Part shown: positions 1 to 13,100 of the stretch, piece after piece | Position numbering within the stretch: the first letter of the stretch is position 1 | Layout of the letters: each line of letters begins with the position of its first letter | Assembly (NCBI GenBank): GCA_963576725.1 | Contig: OY755238.1 | Location: forward strand, 23,698,845-23,762,844 | Length of the DNA stretch: 64,000 nt | DNA from: Azorinus chamasolen | Lineage: Eukaryota; Mollusca; Bivalvia; Cardiida; Solecurtidae | Direction: 5' to 3' | Notes under the pieces: model-generated | Database searches by the model: none | What the model was told of the DNA's origin: nothing | What the model saw: the letters and a program-made list of their open reading frames with translations, nothing else | Made by a program: the position numbers and the translations under genes

Positions 1-56
1 AGGAAACTTTTTTGCTTTTTTCTATTCTTGGCATTCTCAGGAAACTCTCAGGAATC

Positions 57-290
57 TTAACCCTTTACTCCAATGAAATGCCTTTATATGCATTTGCAAA
101 ATGAGTAGACCCAGATCAGATGGCTCCTGTAGGAGCTGTCTAATCAGGGTTTACTGTGTTTGTTTATGAAATAATATAGATGATTATGTAGTTTCTGCCA
201 TAGCCAAAATTCCTGTGTTCATGTGCCATTATGAAAATTAGAATTTATGATGTCATTATTTCTTACATAAATATTCATGGAGTAAAGGGT
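57..290. mobile_element. T2 hairpin MITE
   Basis: Starts TTAACCCTTTACTCC and ends ATTCATGGAGTAAAGGGT. Central hairpin at about 92-175 around GCTCCTGTAGGAGC. The right TTAA has decayed. Confidence 0.75.
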
Positions 291-517
291 GTAAGAGATA
301 TTTAGAGAGGGGTATTGGGGTATTTGTTCTTTATGTGCAAAACATTTTGATATTTTACACTTTCAGAAAGTTACAATATTACACCCTTGCAATTGTGACA
401 TTATATGATGCTTGTTTTTCAAAGTAATCTATGATCTTAACCATACTATATATTTACTTTTTTTTGTTCCATTTTCTGCCAGGTTAGTAATATGATATTT
501 ATTGATTTCTGTTTCAG

Positions 518-569
518 GAGCATGTTTTCTGGGTGGTCTCTCTCAACACACTGTTCATACTTGTGTTTG
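518..569 (+). CDS. MARCHF6: MARCHF6 exon f1 (first in window)
   Basis: Acceptor TTTCAG at 512-517, donor GTAAGT at 570. In frame from GAG; starts with EHVFWVVSLNT, the first half of a membrane span. The intron after it is phase 1. The preceding exon must lie left of base 1, because 1-511 is repeat sequence. Confidence 0.93.
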
Positions 570-3500
570 GTAAGTATGTTACCCAGCCTTCCTTGTTGCA
601 AACTTCATTGGTACCTTGGACATATTTCTTATCATTTGATGATACATTGTACTTGAAACACACTAATCCTTTACTCCATGAATGTAAAAAATATTATCCT
701 ACCTCCTACAAGTTTCAAGCTATCTAATGGTTAAATTATGTCACATGAAAGCGGTGTATTTTCCATCCACTGCCTTCAGGAACCTAATATAAGCCAGCAT
801 AACGTCATTGGCGGTAAACGCGACATCATACATTGACATTCAGGTAATGATGATGTCATGTTATCTTCTTCAATGCAAAGACCTATGATAATATGTGTTA
901 TCATAGGTCTTTGTTCAATGGCAGCGGTCGCCTTAAATCTATTTCGTCAAAAATAAAAGGTAGTTGGTAGGGTAAAAACGTTACACAGTGTTCAGGTTAC
1001 CTAATATGGAATATTCACTGCCAGTAAATTCCATATGGGACGAGAGCTAAGCTCTCGTCCCATATGGAATTTACTGGCAGTGTATATTTCCATATTAGGT
1101 AACCCGAAAACTTTGTAACTTATAATAGCATCTTGAATATTAATTAGATGAATTTCAAAATGACATATTAAGGCAGGATATTTTTAAAATGACAGGAAGT
1201 GTAGAATCAGATCTACATGTATGATATTCCAGAAGCAAACAGGGCAGATTCTGATAAGACAACTCATACAGGATCCGTCTGACCTGGGTCTACTTTGTTT
1301 GTAAATGCATATTTAGTAAAGGGTCAAAAATGCACATATTTAATGTCATTTTGATCATAAATAAAGAGACACTCTTGGAGTTATAACACAGAACCTATTT
1401 AGTTCCATCTCATGTATGAATAAAATTTGCAATATTTAAAAGATAACTGATTTTACCTTTTAACCCTTTCCCTTATATAAACATGTTTTCACGCATTTTC
1501 AAACAGAGTAGACCCAGATCAGACGGCTCCTAGAGGAGCCATCTGATCAGGGTCTGCTCTGTTTGCTGATGAAATTTGGAAGAGCTGTTTCTTTACTTTC
1601 TAAAATGGCTACAATGTTCTACCTTCCATATTTAGTTGTAACTATTTTCCCATGCATATGCAGTAGGTATTGAAATTTGGGGTACACGTAGAACAGGGAA
1701 ACGGTTAATTCAAACCATTTTAATTATTTATGAGAGATATCTGACGAATGAAAGGTGTCCTTAAGTGTTTACTTTATGAATTTTCATGTCAGAAATAATG
1801 ACTATGGTTAGCTAATATTTATAATGCCGTCATGAACCTAGGAATTTTTTACCATGGCAAAGACTGTAGAAATAGATCTGTTACAACATAAGCAAACAGA
1901 GGAGGCTCTGATCAGACTACTCCTACAACCATCTGATCTAGGTCTACTCTGTTTGCCAGAGTGCCAAAAGACATATACATGTATATGGAGTAAAATATTA
2001 ACTCCTTCCAAGCTACTCTGAGTACCATGAAATCTCATTAACCCTTTCCCTGTTCTACATTTATTCCAACAAATTTCATTACCTACTGAATATTCATGGA
2101 CAAAATATTTATAATGAAATACATGTATGGAAGGTGGAATATTGTAGACATTTTAGAAAGCAAAGAAACGGATCTATCAAATTCTATTAGCAAACAGAGT
2201 AGACCCTGATCAGACGGCTCCTCTAGGAGCCGTCTGATCTGGGTCTACTCTGTTTGCAAATGCGTGAAAACTCGTTTATATGAGGGAAAGGGTTAATAGA
2301 ATTCAATGTTCATAGATAGCAGAAAATGTTGATTATTGTTGCCAACTAGCAAACTTATATTTTGCGCTATAATGTACCTGATATCAAGTCAGACCATTTT
2401 TGATTAGTTACAGCCATTGGAGTTCAAATGGTATATATATTTTTTTTTCTTGCAGCATTTTGTCCATACCACATTGGTCATTTCACAATGATAGGAATGA
2501 AGATGGGAGACTTGGTAAGAATATAACTGTTGCAATGTTATGTATGAATGCTAATGGAAATTATTATTAGTCTGGGTGATTGATTATATAGATTTTTTCC
2601 CCTAAAATGTATGCCTTTGTTATTATGATTTAATGTCTTTAACCCTTTATTTTCTGGATAAATAAAACTGACTCCTCCCTTTCTGAATACTAACCCTTTA
2701 CTCCATTAATAATCATGTAAGAAATAATGACATCATGAATATTTATTCGATTATTTTTTTATAATAGCACATGGACACAGGAATGTTTGGCAATGACAGA
2801 AACTGAAGAACATATATATATATTATATCATAAGCAAACCCTGATCATAAGGCTCCTACAGGAGCTGTCTGATCTGGGTTTAGTCTGTTTGCAAAGGTGT
2901 AGAAAAGTGTATTTATGGAGTAAAGGGTTAATTAAACAGTTGTATCAAAATTTATCACTGAAGGAACTGAGTATATTGACTAACAGTGCAGACACTGATC
3001 AAAGGGCTCCCTGAGCAGCTCTGTGATCTGGATCTACACTGTTTGCAAAGGTCTGATATTCTCATTTCACACACATTAAGGGTTAATTAGCCCATAATAT
3101 TCACATTCTCATTCTCATGTTTTCTTGCTCAAGTTGCATAAATGGAGAACAGAGTGACATGGAGATTGTCTTTTTGAATACCACCTTTACTTTGAACTAT
3201 TTATCTTTCATCTCTGCTGGTTTGTAAAGCAAAATAAGTCAACTCTGCACAATTTTTATAACTTTAAATGAAACTGATAGAGTAACTTAATCTAATGACT
3301 AATCTGGATCTCTTAATAATACTGTATACCTAAAATATTGTCATTCACAATAGTTAGGATACTTTAGAGTTTTTATTAGCTTTTGCAGTATGATTACCCA
3401 TTACTTCATGAATATTCATATCAGAAATAATGATTATCAGTACTTTTTAATGGCCATTATGAATAAGTTAATCTTTACCATGGCAGAAACTGCAGAAATA

Positions 3501-6500
3501 GATCAAATGTTATTTCATAAGCAAACAGAACAGATCCTGATCAGACAGGTCCTACTCTATTTACAAAAGCATTGGAATGTGTATCTATGGAGTAACGGGT
3601 TAATGAAGCTTATGAACGCTTTAAGTTGACAATTTGTTTGTGCTTTTTGCAGGTGGCATCCTCCCATTTTGAAGGCCTTCTGACGACACTCATCGGCTAT
3701 GTTGTTATTGCATTCTCACTGGTCTCATTGTATGCCATGTGCTCAGTGGTTCGCCTCAGAAAGTAAGTCTTCTTTGAGAAATGTCATTAACATGTAACCA
3801 GATAAAATTTATGAATTTTAATTAGCTTAAATTTTATAATGGCATAGTTTTGAACAAGGAAAATTTTGAACATGCTAGAAACTTTAAAGTCAGCTCTTTT
3901 GCCAGTAGCTGATTTGTTAAAAAATAAACCTTTATCTGATAGAGATGCCTTTGCAAACAGAGTAGACCCAGTTGTGATGGTTCTTGCAGGAGCCATCTGA
4001 TCAGTCAGCTCTGTATGCTTGTAAAATAACTTGAAATTGGATTCTGTACTATTTTTCACAGCAATGTTTTCACTTGTTTTATATTTATATATAATAATAC
4101 TAAAAAAGTGGTTAATTAATTCTTTACTCCATAAATTTACCTTTCTACGCCTTTGTAAACAGAGTAGTCCCAGATCAGACGGTTGCTTTTGGAGCCGTCT
4201 GATCAGGGTCTGCTTTGCTTTTGCTATCATGTAAATCTCATTCTCCGGTTCCTGACATGATAAACAATATTTTGTTTATAGTGCCATTATTACAATTCAA
4301 TGAATATTCATGGAATAAAGGGTTAATATTTATAATGGGTGTTGTCTGTCGTGAATATTTATCAGGTAAAGGGTTAACCAGGGGATATACAGCCTCTTAG
4401 GATAAAATATCTCGGAAAAATATATGTTTTGTAAAAGGCAAGAAAGTTTTCACAGGGAATGAAGTATTTTTTCAGGATTTTTGACAGTTGTTCATGATTT
4501 TTCCATTTCTTACAGGTTCCGTCGAGTTCTAGGCTTGTGTTATGTGGTCGTCAAGGTGAAGTTACTTGTGGTTGTGGAAATTGGAGTCTTCCCTCTGATA
4601 TGTGGCTGGTGGCTTGATGTCTGTTCACTGGTAAGTAAAGCTGAGGGCAAATTCATATTTTAGCTTATTTGGGTCTACACTGTTTGCAAATACTGTTTAA
4701 CTTGTATACAACATTTCAAAAATACTTGGATTAATAGATTTACTAGCTGTCTTTTTTGAAGCCATACATAATTAAGTATAAAGTAATACACATGTTATGA
4801 TGTATATATATTTCAGTCAATGTTTGATGCCACATTGAAGGACAGGAAGATGAGCTTCCACCTGGCACCCGGTACTTCCATGTTTATCCACTGGCTGGTA
4901 GGCATGGTGTATGTCTTCTACTTTGCTTCCTTCATACTCTTACTGAGGGAAGTCCTGAGGCCAGGTGTTCTCTGGTTCCTGAGGAATCTCAATGATCCCG
5001 AGTTCAACCCCATACAAGAGGTAAGCTTCCGGTGACTGTTAAGCTACATGCTAGGTCATGCTCATCTTTCATTATTTTATTAACCCTTTCCCTGTTCTAT
5101 GTTTATTCCAAATTTAAATACCTACTGAATATTCATGGACAAAATAAAATAGTTATAATGAAATACGGCAGGTTGAACATTGGAGCCACTTTAGAAAGTA
5201 AAAAAAAGAAAACTATCAAATTCCATTGGCAAACTGTTAAACAGAGCAGACCGTGGTCAGATGGCTCCTGTAGGAGCTGTCTGATCTGGTTCTACTCTGT
5301 TTGAAAATGTGTTTATATGAAGGAAGGAGTTACATAATGCTTCCACCCTAGTTGAAACCTAGTCATTATTATCCAAATAGGATGGGGAAAAAAAATTCAC
5401 ATTTGCAAATAGAAAAGATAGAATTGAAGCAGATAAGTTTTTCAGTTAACTATTAATTTATAGTGTGCCAATGTACAGCTTGTTCAATACATGTATATTC
5501 CTTACAATTACAAAAGTTATTTTACCTTCCAGTAAAATTATGTTCTGGTTATCAGAGAATGAACAAGATGGATTCTAATGTATTTTTCTCCATGATTAGC
5601 TTTGAGATTTTACTGCATGAATGAATGAGATTTTACTGTACCGTTTTGTAGACATAATTGCTTTGGACAGATATGTTAACTTTAAATCAGATTTGTATAT
5701 AACATTGAACCTACATATCTACATGTATATTGATTTGTATATAACATTGAACCTACATATCTACATGTATATTGATTTGTAAATAACATTGAACCTACAT
5801 ATCTACATGTATATTGATTTGTTTCAGATGATTCACTTACCAGTTTACCGACACACACGGAGGTTTATTGCCTCTGTGATCATATTTGGCAGCACTGTGC
5901 TGCTGATGCTGTGGCTTCCGGTGCGAATGATACGCCGAGTGTTCCCAGGTTTCTTGCCATACAATGTGATGCTGTCCAGGTAATTGACATTAATCAATGT
6001 TTAGATGAAAGTCATTTGTTAATATCTTTCAGTACGGGAAACAAGTACTAATGTCCTTTGCAAACTGTGAAGACCCAGATGGAAGGGCTTCTAGTGGAGC
6101 CTTCTCATCAGGGTCTTCACTGTTTGTCATGTTAAACCTTTCTTTTAAAAAATCCCTGAATATTCATGGTAAGCTTGACCTGTTTGAATTTTGGAATTGT
6201 CCATTTGAAAATTCAGCATTCTCAGAGAGATGATTCTAGAGAGTGGTCATAAGATAGGATTTGGTGGAGAAGTAAAAAAATTATTCTTGAAAAGGGTCCA
6301 TGAATATTCATGCAAGAAATACTGACTTCATGAACATACATGTGATAACTACTGGATCGTGCGAGAGAGTCCCGCATTGGAGGCCAACTACCGCAACTAT
6401 CGGCCGGGAGACGAGTTCTCCTGATTTCTGAATAAAAGTGATTTTTGTTCTTTTCCCCACCCCATTTTCTACCATTTTTTGTCAATAAGCGCTTGCCAGA

Positions 6501-9500
6501 TGCCTCAAAGAACCAGTGTTGTTGATTTATTTACTGCCCTGTTTATCATGGCAGGCACAGCGCCGTGTCCCTTTTGTAGTACGTCGCCATGTTGCCCCTT
6601 ATCAAAGACCACTGCAGCATGCCCTAAATACCATGCTGAGTAATTGTGACCCCAGTAAAAGGCATGGTGTGTTATTTACCTTGGCATGTGTGTATTCCGT
6701 AACATAAACATTCGTGTATGCATATATCTCCGGTGTATTATACTGTCGTCATTACATGCTTTTTTCTTCACGGTCAGGTTCTACTAAATTTCTGTTGAAG
6801 AAAATCTTATTTTCTGAGACTAAACATCTAAATAGTTACTTTATTAAATTAATTTAGGTTATATATCCACATAGCATAACTGTAATCAAAATGTGCTTTT
6901 ATCAGAAAAAATGGAACTCGAAATTGGTTGCCTCAAACCACGGATTTTTCGAACGGTGAAATGTGTCGTTTCATAGAGGCAAACACGAACATTGTTTTCC
7001 ACAGACATTTGGTAACATATTCAAATAAAATTGAAATTTGTGTATGTATTGAGTATAGCATATTATATGTATGTCAAATACACAAACATTCAGTTGTACA
7101 TGTAGATATCTACTTTATTTGGTGAGATGGGAAGCACTTTTCAAACCGAAAATGAAACTACAAAATGCGAAGATAGTGTACTAGTGTTTGGATAGTACCA
7201 TATTTTGAACAGAAAGTGACAAATGTATTATGTTTATTTCAGAATATAAATTTCTGGATATATTGGATTACAAAAATAAATGAAAATAGTAAAAACAATA
7301 ATGTAAATAATAATATAATATAAGAATGAGAATAATATAAATAATTATAGTAAAAGTAATAATAATAAACACAAGTCTATCCATTGGCCAGAATGGAATG
7401 GAGTAGAAATAAATAAAAATTAGAAGAGTGTATATGGAAATATATAATAGCACACAAAAAATAGAAAGGAATAGTAATTAGAATAGATTTTATGGGCACA
7501 GAATAGATAATGGAATAGAATGGAATGAAACACAAAGGAACTAGAATAGATAAGAGAATGGGATGGAATAGAAAGGAATGGGAAATGAAAATAGAGTAGA
7601 TGTGGATGGATGTAGAACAGAGAATAGTACAGAATAGAATAAGGAATAGGATATAAATATAATTAATACAAACTAAATTATACAGATGTAATGTGCTAGA
7701 TAGGCAAAAAAGTTCCAATGCCCTAGGCAAAAAAGTTCCACTGCCCTAGTAATTAAGATGGTTTGTCGCACATAAAAGTGCCTTTATCATACCTCCCTTT
7801 CAACCCAAGGGGGGTGGGATTTTTCTTTTCTTGCAGATATTTATGTTATATTTATAGGTAGGGCAATGAAAAAGGCTGAAACCTACAACTTTTATCTTCA
7901 GAGCTTCATATTTGCCTATTCAGAGACATATAAATATAGGTCTCTAGCCTATTATACCAACAAATAACTCCAAATTTTTCCATCCGTATAAATCTCCCTC
8001 TTTGACACCCAATCTCCCTCATTTGAAAAGCTAATCTCCCTCTTTGCCTCGAAAAAATTATCACATGTATGCATGATTAATATTAATTAGATTAATTGAA
8101 TATTTGACTGTTGTAGAAACTGTAGAATCATATTTATATGATTCCATGCAGACCCTGATCAGAAGGCTCCTGTAGTTCTGGGTCTACTCGGTTTGACACA
8201 CTGGTTATGTTTTTTGAGGTGAAAAAGAAAAAAAGCTAACTTTAAGAATTAAGGCATTATCACTCTTACACCCTTTACTACATACAGACCTTCTTCTGGC
8301 AATTGTGGTAAAAATGCATTTTAATAATTGGGAATTTTTTCGTCTGTAAAACTCATTGATTTTTTAAATGCATTTTTTTAGCATTTTAATCAAAATTTGG
8401 TCTCCATTGGGATTTCAAAAAAAAAATGCAGAAAAAGGTTACCTATGTTGCATGGGGAATGGGCCCTTTTTAATCGGACTTGTGTAGATGTCAGAAACAG
8501 GCCATTTAACCCTGTTGCCTATTCAAGTAAAAAATAGTGACATCATGAATATTTATTAGCTGATTTTTTATAATGGCAGCCGCATATTTACAGAATGTTT
8601 TGTTATTGATAGAAACTATAGTCAGATTTATTTTAATTCCATAAACAGAATGAGTAGACCCAGATCAGATGGCTTCTAGAGCAAAGTCATGAAAAGACAG
8701 TGATATGCAAAAACTAGACAACAATCAGAGAGCTGCTGTAGGGTAGTCTGATTAGGGTCTGCTGTATTTGTGGAAGAATGTAATTTTGATGATACAATTT
8801 CTTCCATGGCAAAATTCCTGTGTGTGTATACCATAATAAAAGTAATTTAATTAATATTCCTGATATAAATAATAAAAAGTAATCTAATTAATATTCATGA
8901 TGTTATTATTTCCTACATGAATATTCATCAGATAAATGCCTAATCACAAACAAATTGTTAAACAGCATGGATCTAGATCAGATGGCTAATCACAAACAAA
9001 TTGTTAAACAGCATGGATCTAGATCAAATGGCTAATCACAAACAAATTGTTAAACAGCATGGATCTAGATCAAATGCCCAATCACAAACTAATTGTTAAA
9101 CAGCAACGACCTAGATCAAATGCCTAATCACAAACTAATTGTTAAACAGCATGGATCTAGATCAAATGCCCAATCACAATCTAATTGTTAAACAGCAACG
9201 ACCTAGATCAAATGCCTAATCACAAACAAATTGTCAAACAGCATGGATCTAGATCAAATGCCTAATCAGGATGTATCTGATCAGAGTTCAAGCTACTTTA
9301 CAGTTGCCAATATGTTTTATATAACTAATAACTAACTTTTAGGGAATCTGATGTCGAAAAAATGAAATACAGCAGATGAGATATTGAGCTGACGACAATA
9401 GAATATGAGATAATGTGTCATAAATGTCTACAGTCACAAGAACTGAAGACTGATTGGAATAATGTCAATTAAACCTTTCCCTGTTCAGTATTCATGTAGG

Positions 9501-10137
9501 AAATAATTAGTTCAGGTGACAAAATGACATGTAAATATGCACCAGAATCAGATTACAAAATCTCATGGTTTTATGATCTTGATCACATTCTCCTATCACT
9601 GTTACTTGTATTTAAGAGCAGAAGATCTGCTGATATATTTTATTTTAACTCTTTACTCCATGAGTGTACATGTAAGAAATAATGACATGAGTTTCTTACT
9701 GGCATATGAACACATGAATTTTTGGCTATGGGAGAAAACTAGAATTATAAACAAGATCTAGATCAACCAATAAGCAAACAGAACAGACCCTGATAAGAGA
9801 GATCTTACAGGATATGTCTGATCTGGGTCTACAAAGCCTTTCAAACGCGTTAAAATATATTAAGTAACAAGTTAAATAATGTAAGGAAAACGTTTTATAT
9901 AAAAAGGGAGGTAATTCCTCCTTTTCTCAATGAGGTATTAAAAATGTTGTTTTAACAAATATAAATCACAGATAACATTGGAAAAAGAAGTCCTACAAGT
10001 GATATTCATTAAATGGTTGACAAAATATACATTGTTTGAGACATTAAATGCAATCTGATTTTTATGCAAAATTTATAACCCAGACAATTGTAAAACTTGT
10101 TATCATGGTATGGAAGTTGTTCACAGTATGTCGGTAT

Positions 10138-10168
<31 letters not shown>

Positions 10169-13100
10169 ACCTGTTGGAGAGCAGGTTCCTGAGTAACATC
10201 TCAGAGGAATTTATTGAAAGGCACAGGTCGTCCCTAGGTGACCCACCTACTTCAGTGGGATGCTTGGTGTGCGTGATCTTGCCTGACTAACAAAATAATA
10301 AAAGAAAAAATTGGCTGGAAAATGATTTTAATTATTGGCTGTTGCTGTTATCCATTTAGTTGACTATTCACTTCATTAATGTTTATACAAGAAATAATTA
10401 CATCATTCTTAGTAACTCGGTATCTCATCAGGATCCAGACTGTTTGATACTGACTACATTTTTTGAAGAGAAATTAATGAAAAATGAAATTTTGTGTTTG
10501 CTATCACATGATATAAATCTGATTCTTCAGTTTTTGTTGAATCAAAAAATTGCTTGAAATTTTACATACAAAAATTCAGCTAATAAATATTCATGATTTC
10601 ATTATTTCTTACATGAACACTGAAAAAGTAAAAGCGGATCCAGAATTTCAGATTGGGAGGGGGGGGGAGAAGTTTTTTTGGAAGAGGGGGGGTATGTTTG
10701 ATGACATAAATAGTGTATGGGAACATTCTGTTTTACTTTCACTAACTACCAACTAATTAACACACTTTAGTGGTCGTTATAGAGAGGTTTTACTGTATAT
10801 AGATCTAGAATATTACCAAAAAAATTGTTTTGTCATGTAAGAAATAATTAATGACCTCATGAATATTAATTACTGTTGATTATTATTTATAATGAATATT
10901 AAGTGATTTTGAAATTTTGAACACAGGAATGTTTGACCATATCTATATTATTTCTTGAAGCAAACAGATCAGCTCTCTGATCTAGGTCTATTCTGGTTGC
11001 AAAAGTATCAAAATGTGTCTTATCTGGTAAAGGGTTGAATCTTGATCTTCTAACTTGCTCTTTGTTGTGAGAAGCTGTCGGCAGTTTGGCAGATTTGTAC
11101 ACAACTGGTCAGTCTAGTCACATAAGAGTAAATTTATACGTGAAAGGTCCCGTCCTTTGTGTTCAGGAAGTAATTGTATTGCACACAACCAGTGTTATCT
11201 GATAACAGCATAATGGTAACGGCTTACACAGCCAAAGGCTTGTCATACATGACTAGTCACTCTATTTATAGAATTGTTTTCAGACCAGGTGTTACTTCCC
11301 TTTTTTGCATTGTTAATACGTATTTGAATTGAAGAATTATTTTCATTATTATGAAATAACTAAAAAAACTATTTACAAATTTAGATACATGACTCTTTGG
11401 TTTTATACAAATGTATTTATATGTGCAGTGAGGATCATTTTAGGATGAAAGACTGAATTAATATCAATGAAACAAATCAATGCAGATTTATACAAATACC
11501 TGTACCTTGTGCAAATGTCTTCCCTGTTGATATATAAACCACAGAAAGCCTTTACACAGTATCGCTTCTCGGCCTTTTGGCTAAGATCAAAGTGTAGTAT
11601 CTGTTCTTATCAGCTTAATATCTGATATGTTCTCCATTGGAGAACTTCGATATTAAACTGATTTTTGCATCTAGGTGAGATGTCAGGGGCTTGCTCCGCT
11701 CTCGCCACGGGTTGGCCCGGTATTGCAGTACCTCCGGGATCGGCCCACTTCCCCTCGGGGGATAAAAAGAAAACAAAATTCAGAAAAATAAACCTGAGAA
11801 GGTCAGATATATTTGTTTATGGAATACAGTACAGGTAAAATTAGATCTTATGGCACACCTTTTGTTCTCAGTGTTTACAAACACTACAGGTAAATACACT
11901 GTATAATGCCCAGGTGGCCGCTATAATAGTTTGGTTCAAATCTGTTTTGCTTTTATTGTTTTATATTTGGAATGGGTAGTTTTGTTTTTTAATATGTTTT
12001 GATGGGCGTATACATTTTTTATTATTTTTTATTTTTATTTTTCTCGAGACCACCGTTACAGGTATGTTTTGTTTACATTTTAAGTAGGTTATGTTGGTGT
12101 GCCATAAGATCTAATTTTACCTGTACGTCTGATATTGCTCTTGCTAAACAATCCCGTGTTCATATGCCATCTTATTATGTCCCCCCCCCCCATAATATAT
12201 GGGGAGACATTGTTTTTGCCAGAGTTGTCTGTGTCTTTCACACACTTGTGTCAAGTGTATCTCTGAAACCAGTTGGGCTAGAGTCACCAAACTTCACAGG
12301 AATGTTCACCAGCATGAGTTGTTGTGCACCTGGTTTGTTTTTTAATTGTCTCGCCTTGATAACTTTGGAGTTATTGCCCCTGATGACTTAAAATTAGACA
12401 AACTTTGTGTCACGTGTATCTCTGAAACCGCTAGTACTAGAGTCACCAAACTTAACAGGAATGTTCACCAGCATGAGTTGTTGTGTACCTGGGTTTATAA
12501 TTGTCTCCCCCTGATAATTGTTGAGTTATTGCCCCTGATATGAACACTTGAACTGAAACCAGTAGGGCTAGAGTCACCAAACTTCACAGGATTGTTCATT
12601 AGCATGAGTTGTTTTGCACTTGGGTTTTTGAATTGTCTCCCCTGTTAACGTTGGAGTTACTGCCTCTGATGACTTAAAATTAGATAAACTTTACTTAGTG
12701 TCGTGCATATCTCTGAAACCACTAGGGCTAGAGTAACCAAACTTCACAGGAATGTTGACCAGCATGAATTGTTGTGCACCGGGGATTTTTGATTAGTCTC
12801 CCCTTGATAACTCTGGAGTTATTGCCCCTGATATGATTACTTAAAAATAGAGAAACTTTGTGTCATGCATATCTTTAAAACCACTAGGGCTAGAGTCACC
12901 AAACTTCACAGGAATGTTGACCAGCATGAGTTGTTGTGCACCTAGGTTTATTTAATTGTCTCCCCCTGATAATTGTTGAGTGATTGCCCCTGATATGATA
13001 ACTTAAGATTAGAGAAACTTTGTGTGTGCTGCACATATCTCTGAAACCAGTAGGGCTAGAGTCACCAAACTTCACAGGAATGTTTACCAGCATGAGTTGT

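Noticed and set aside
7377..7730. 117-codon minus-strand frame rich in Tyr, Ile, Phe and Leu
   Set aside because: Produced by purine-rich low-complexity DNA; no domain or splice signals.
8938..9270. Regularly spaced 46-bp repeats, considered as a CRISPR-like array
   Set aside because: There are no unique spacers; it is a head-to-tail minisatellite in a eukaryotic intron. The same applies to 31095, 42702 and 12185.
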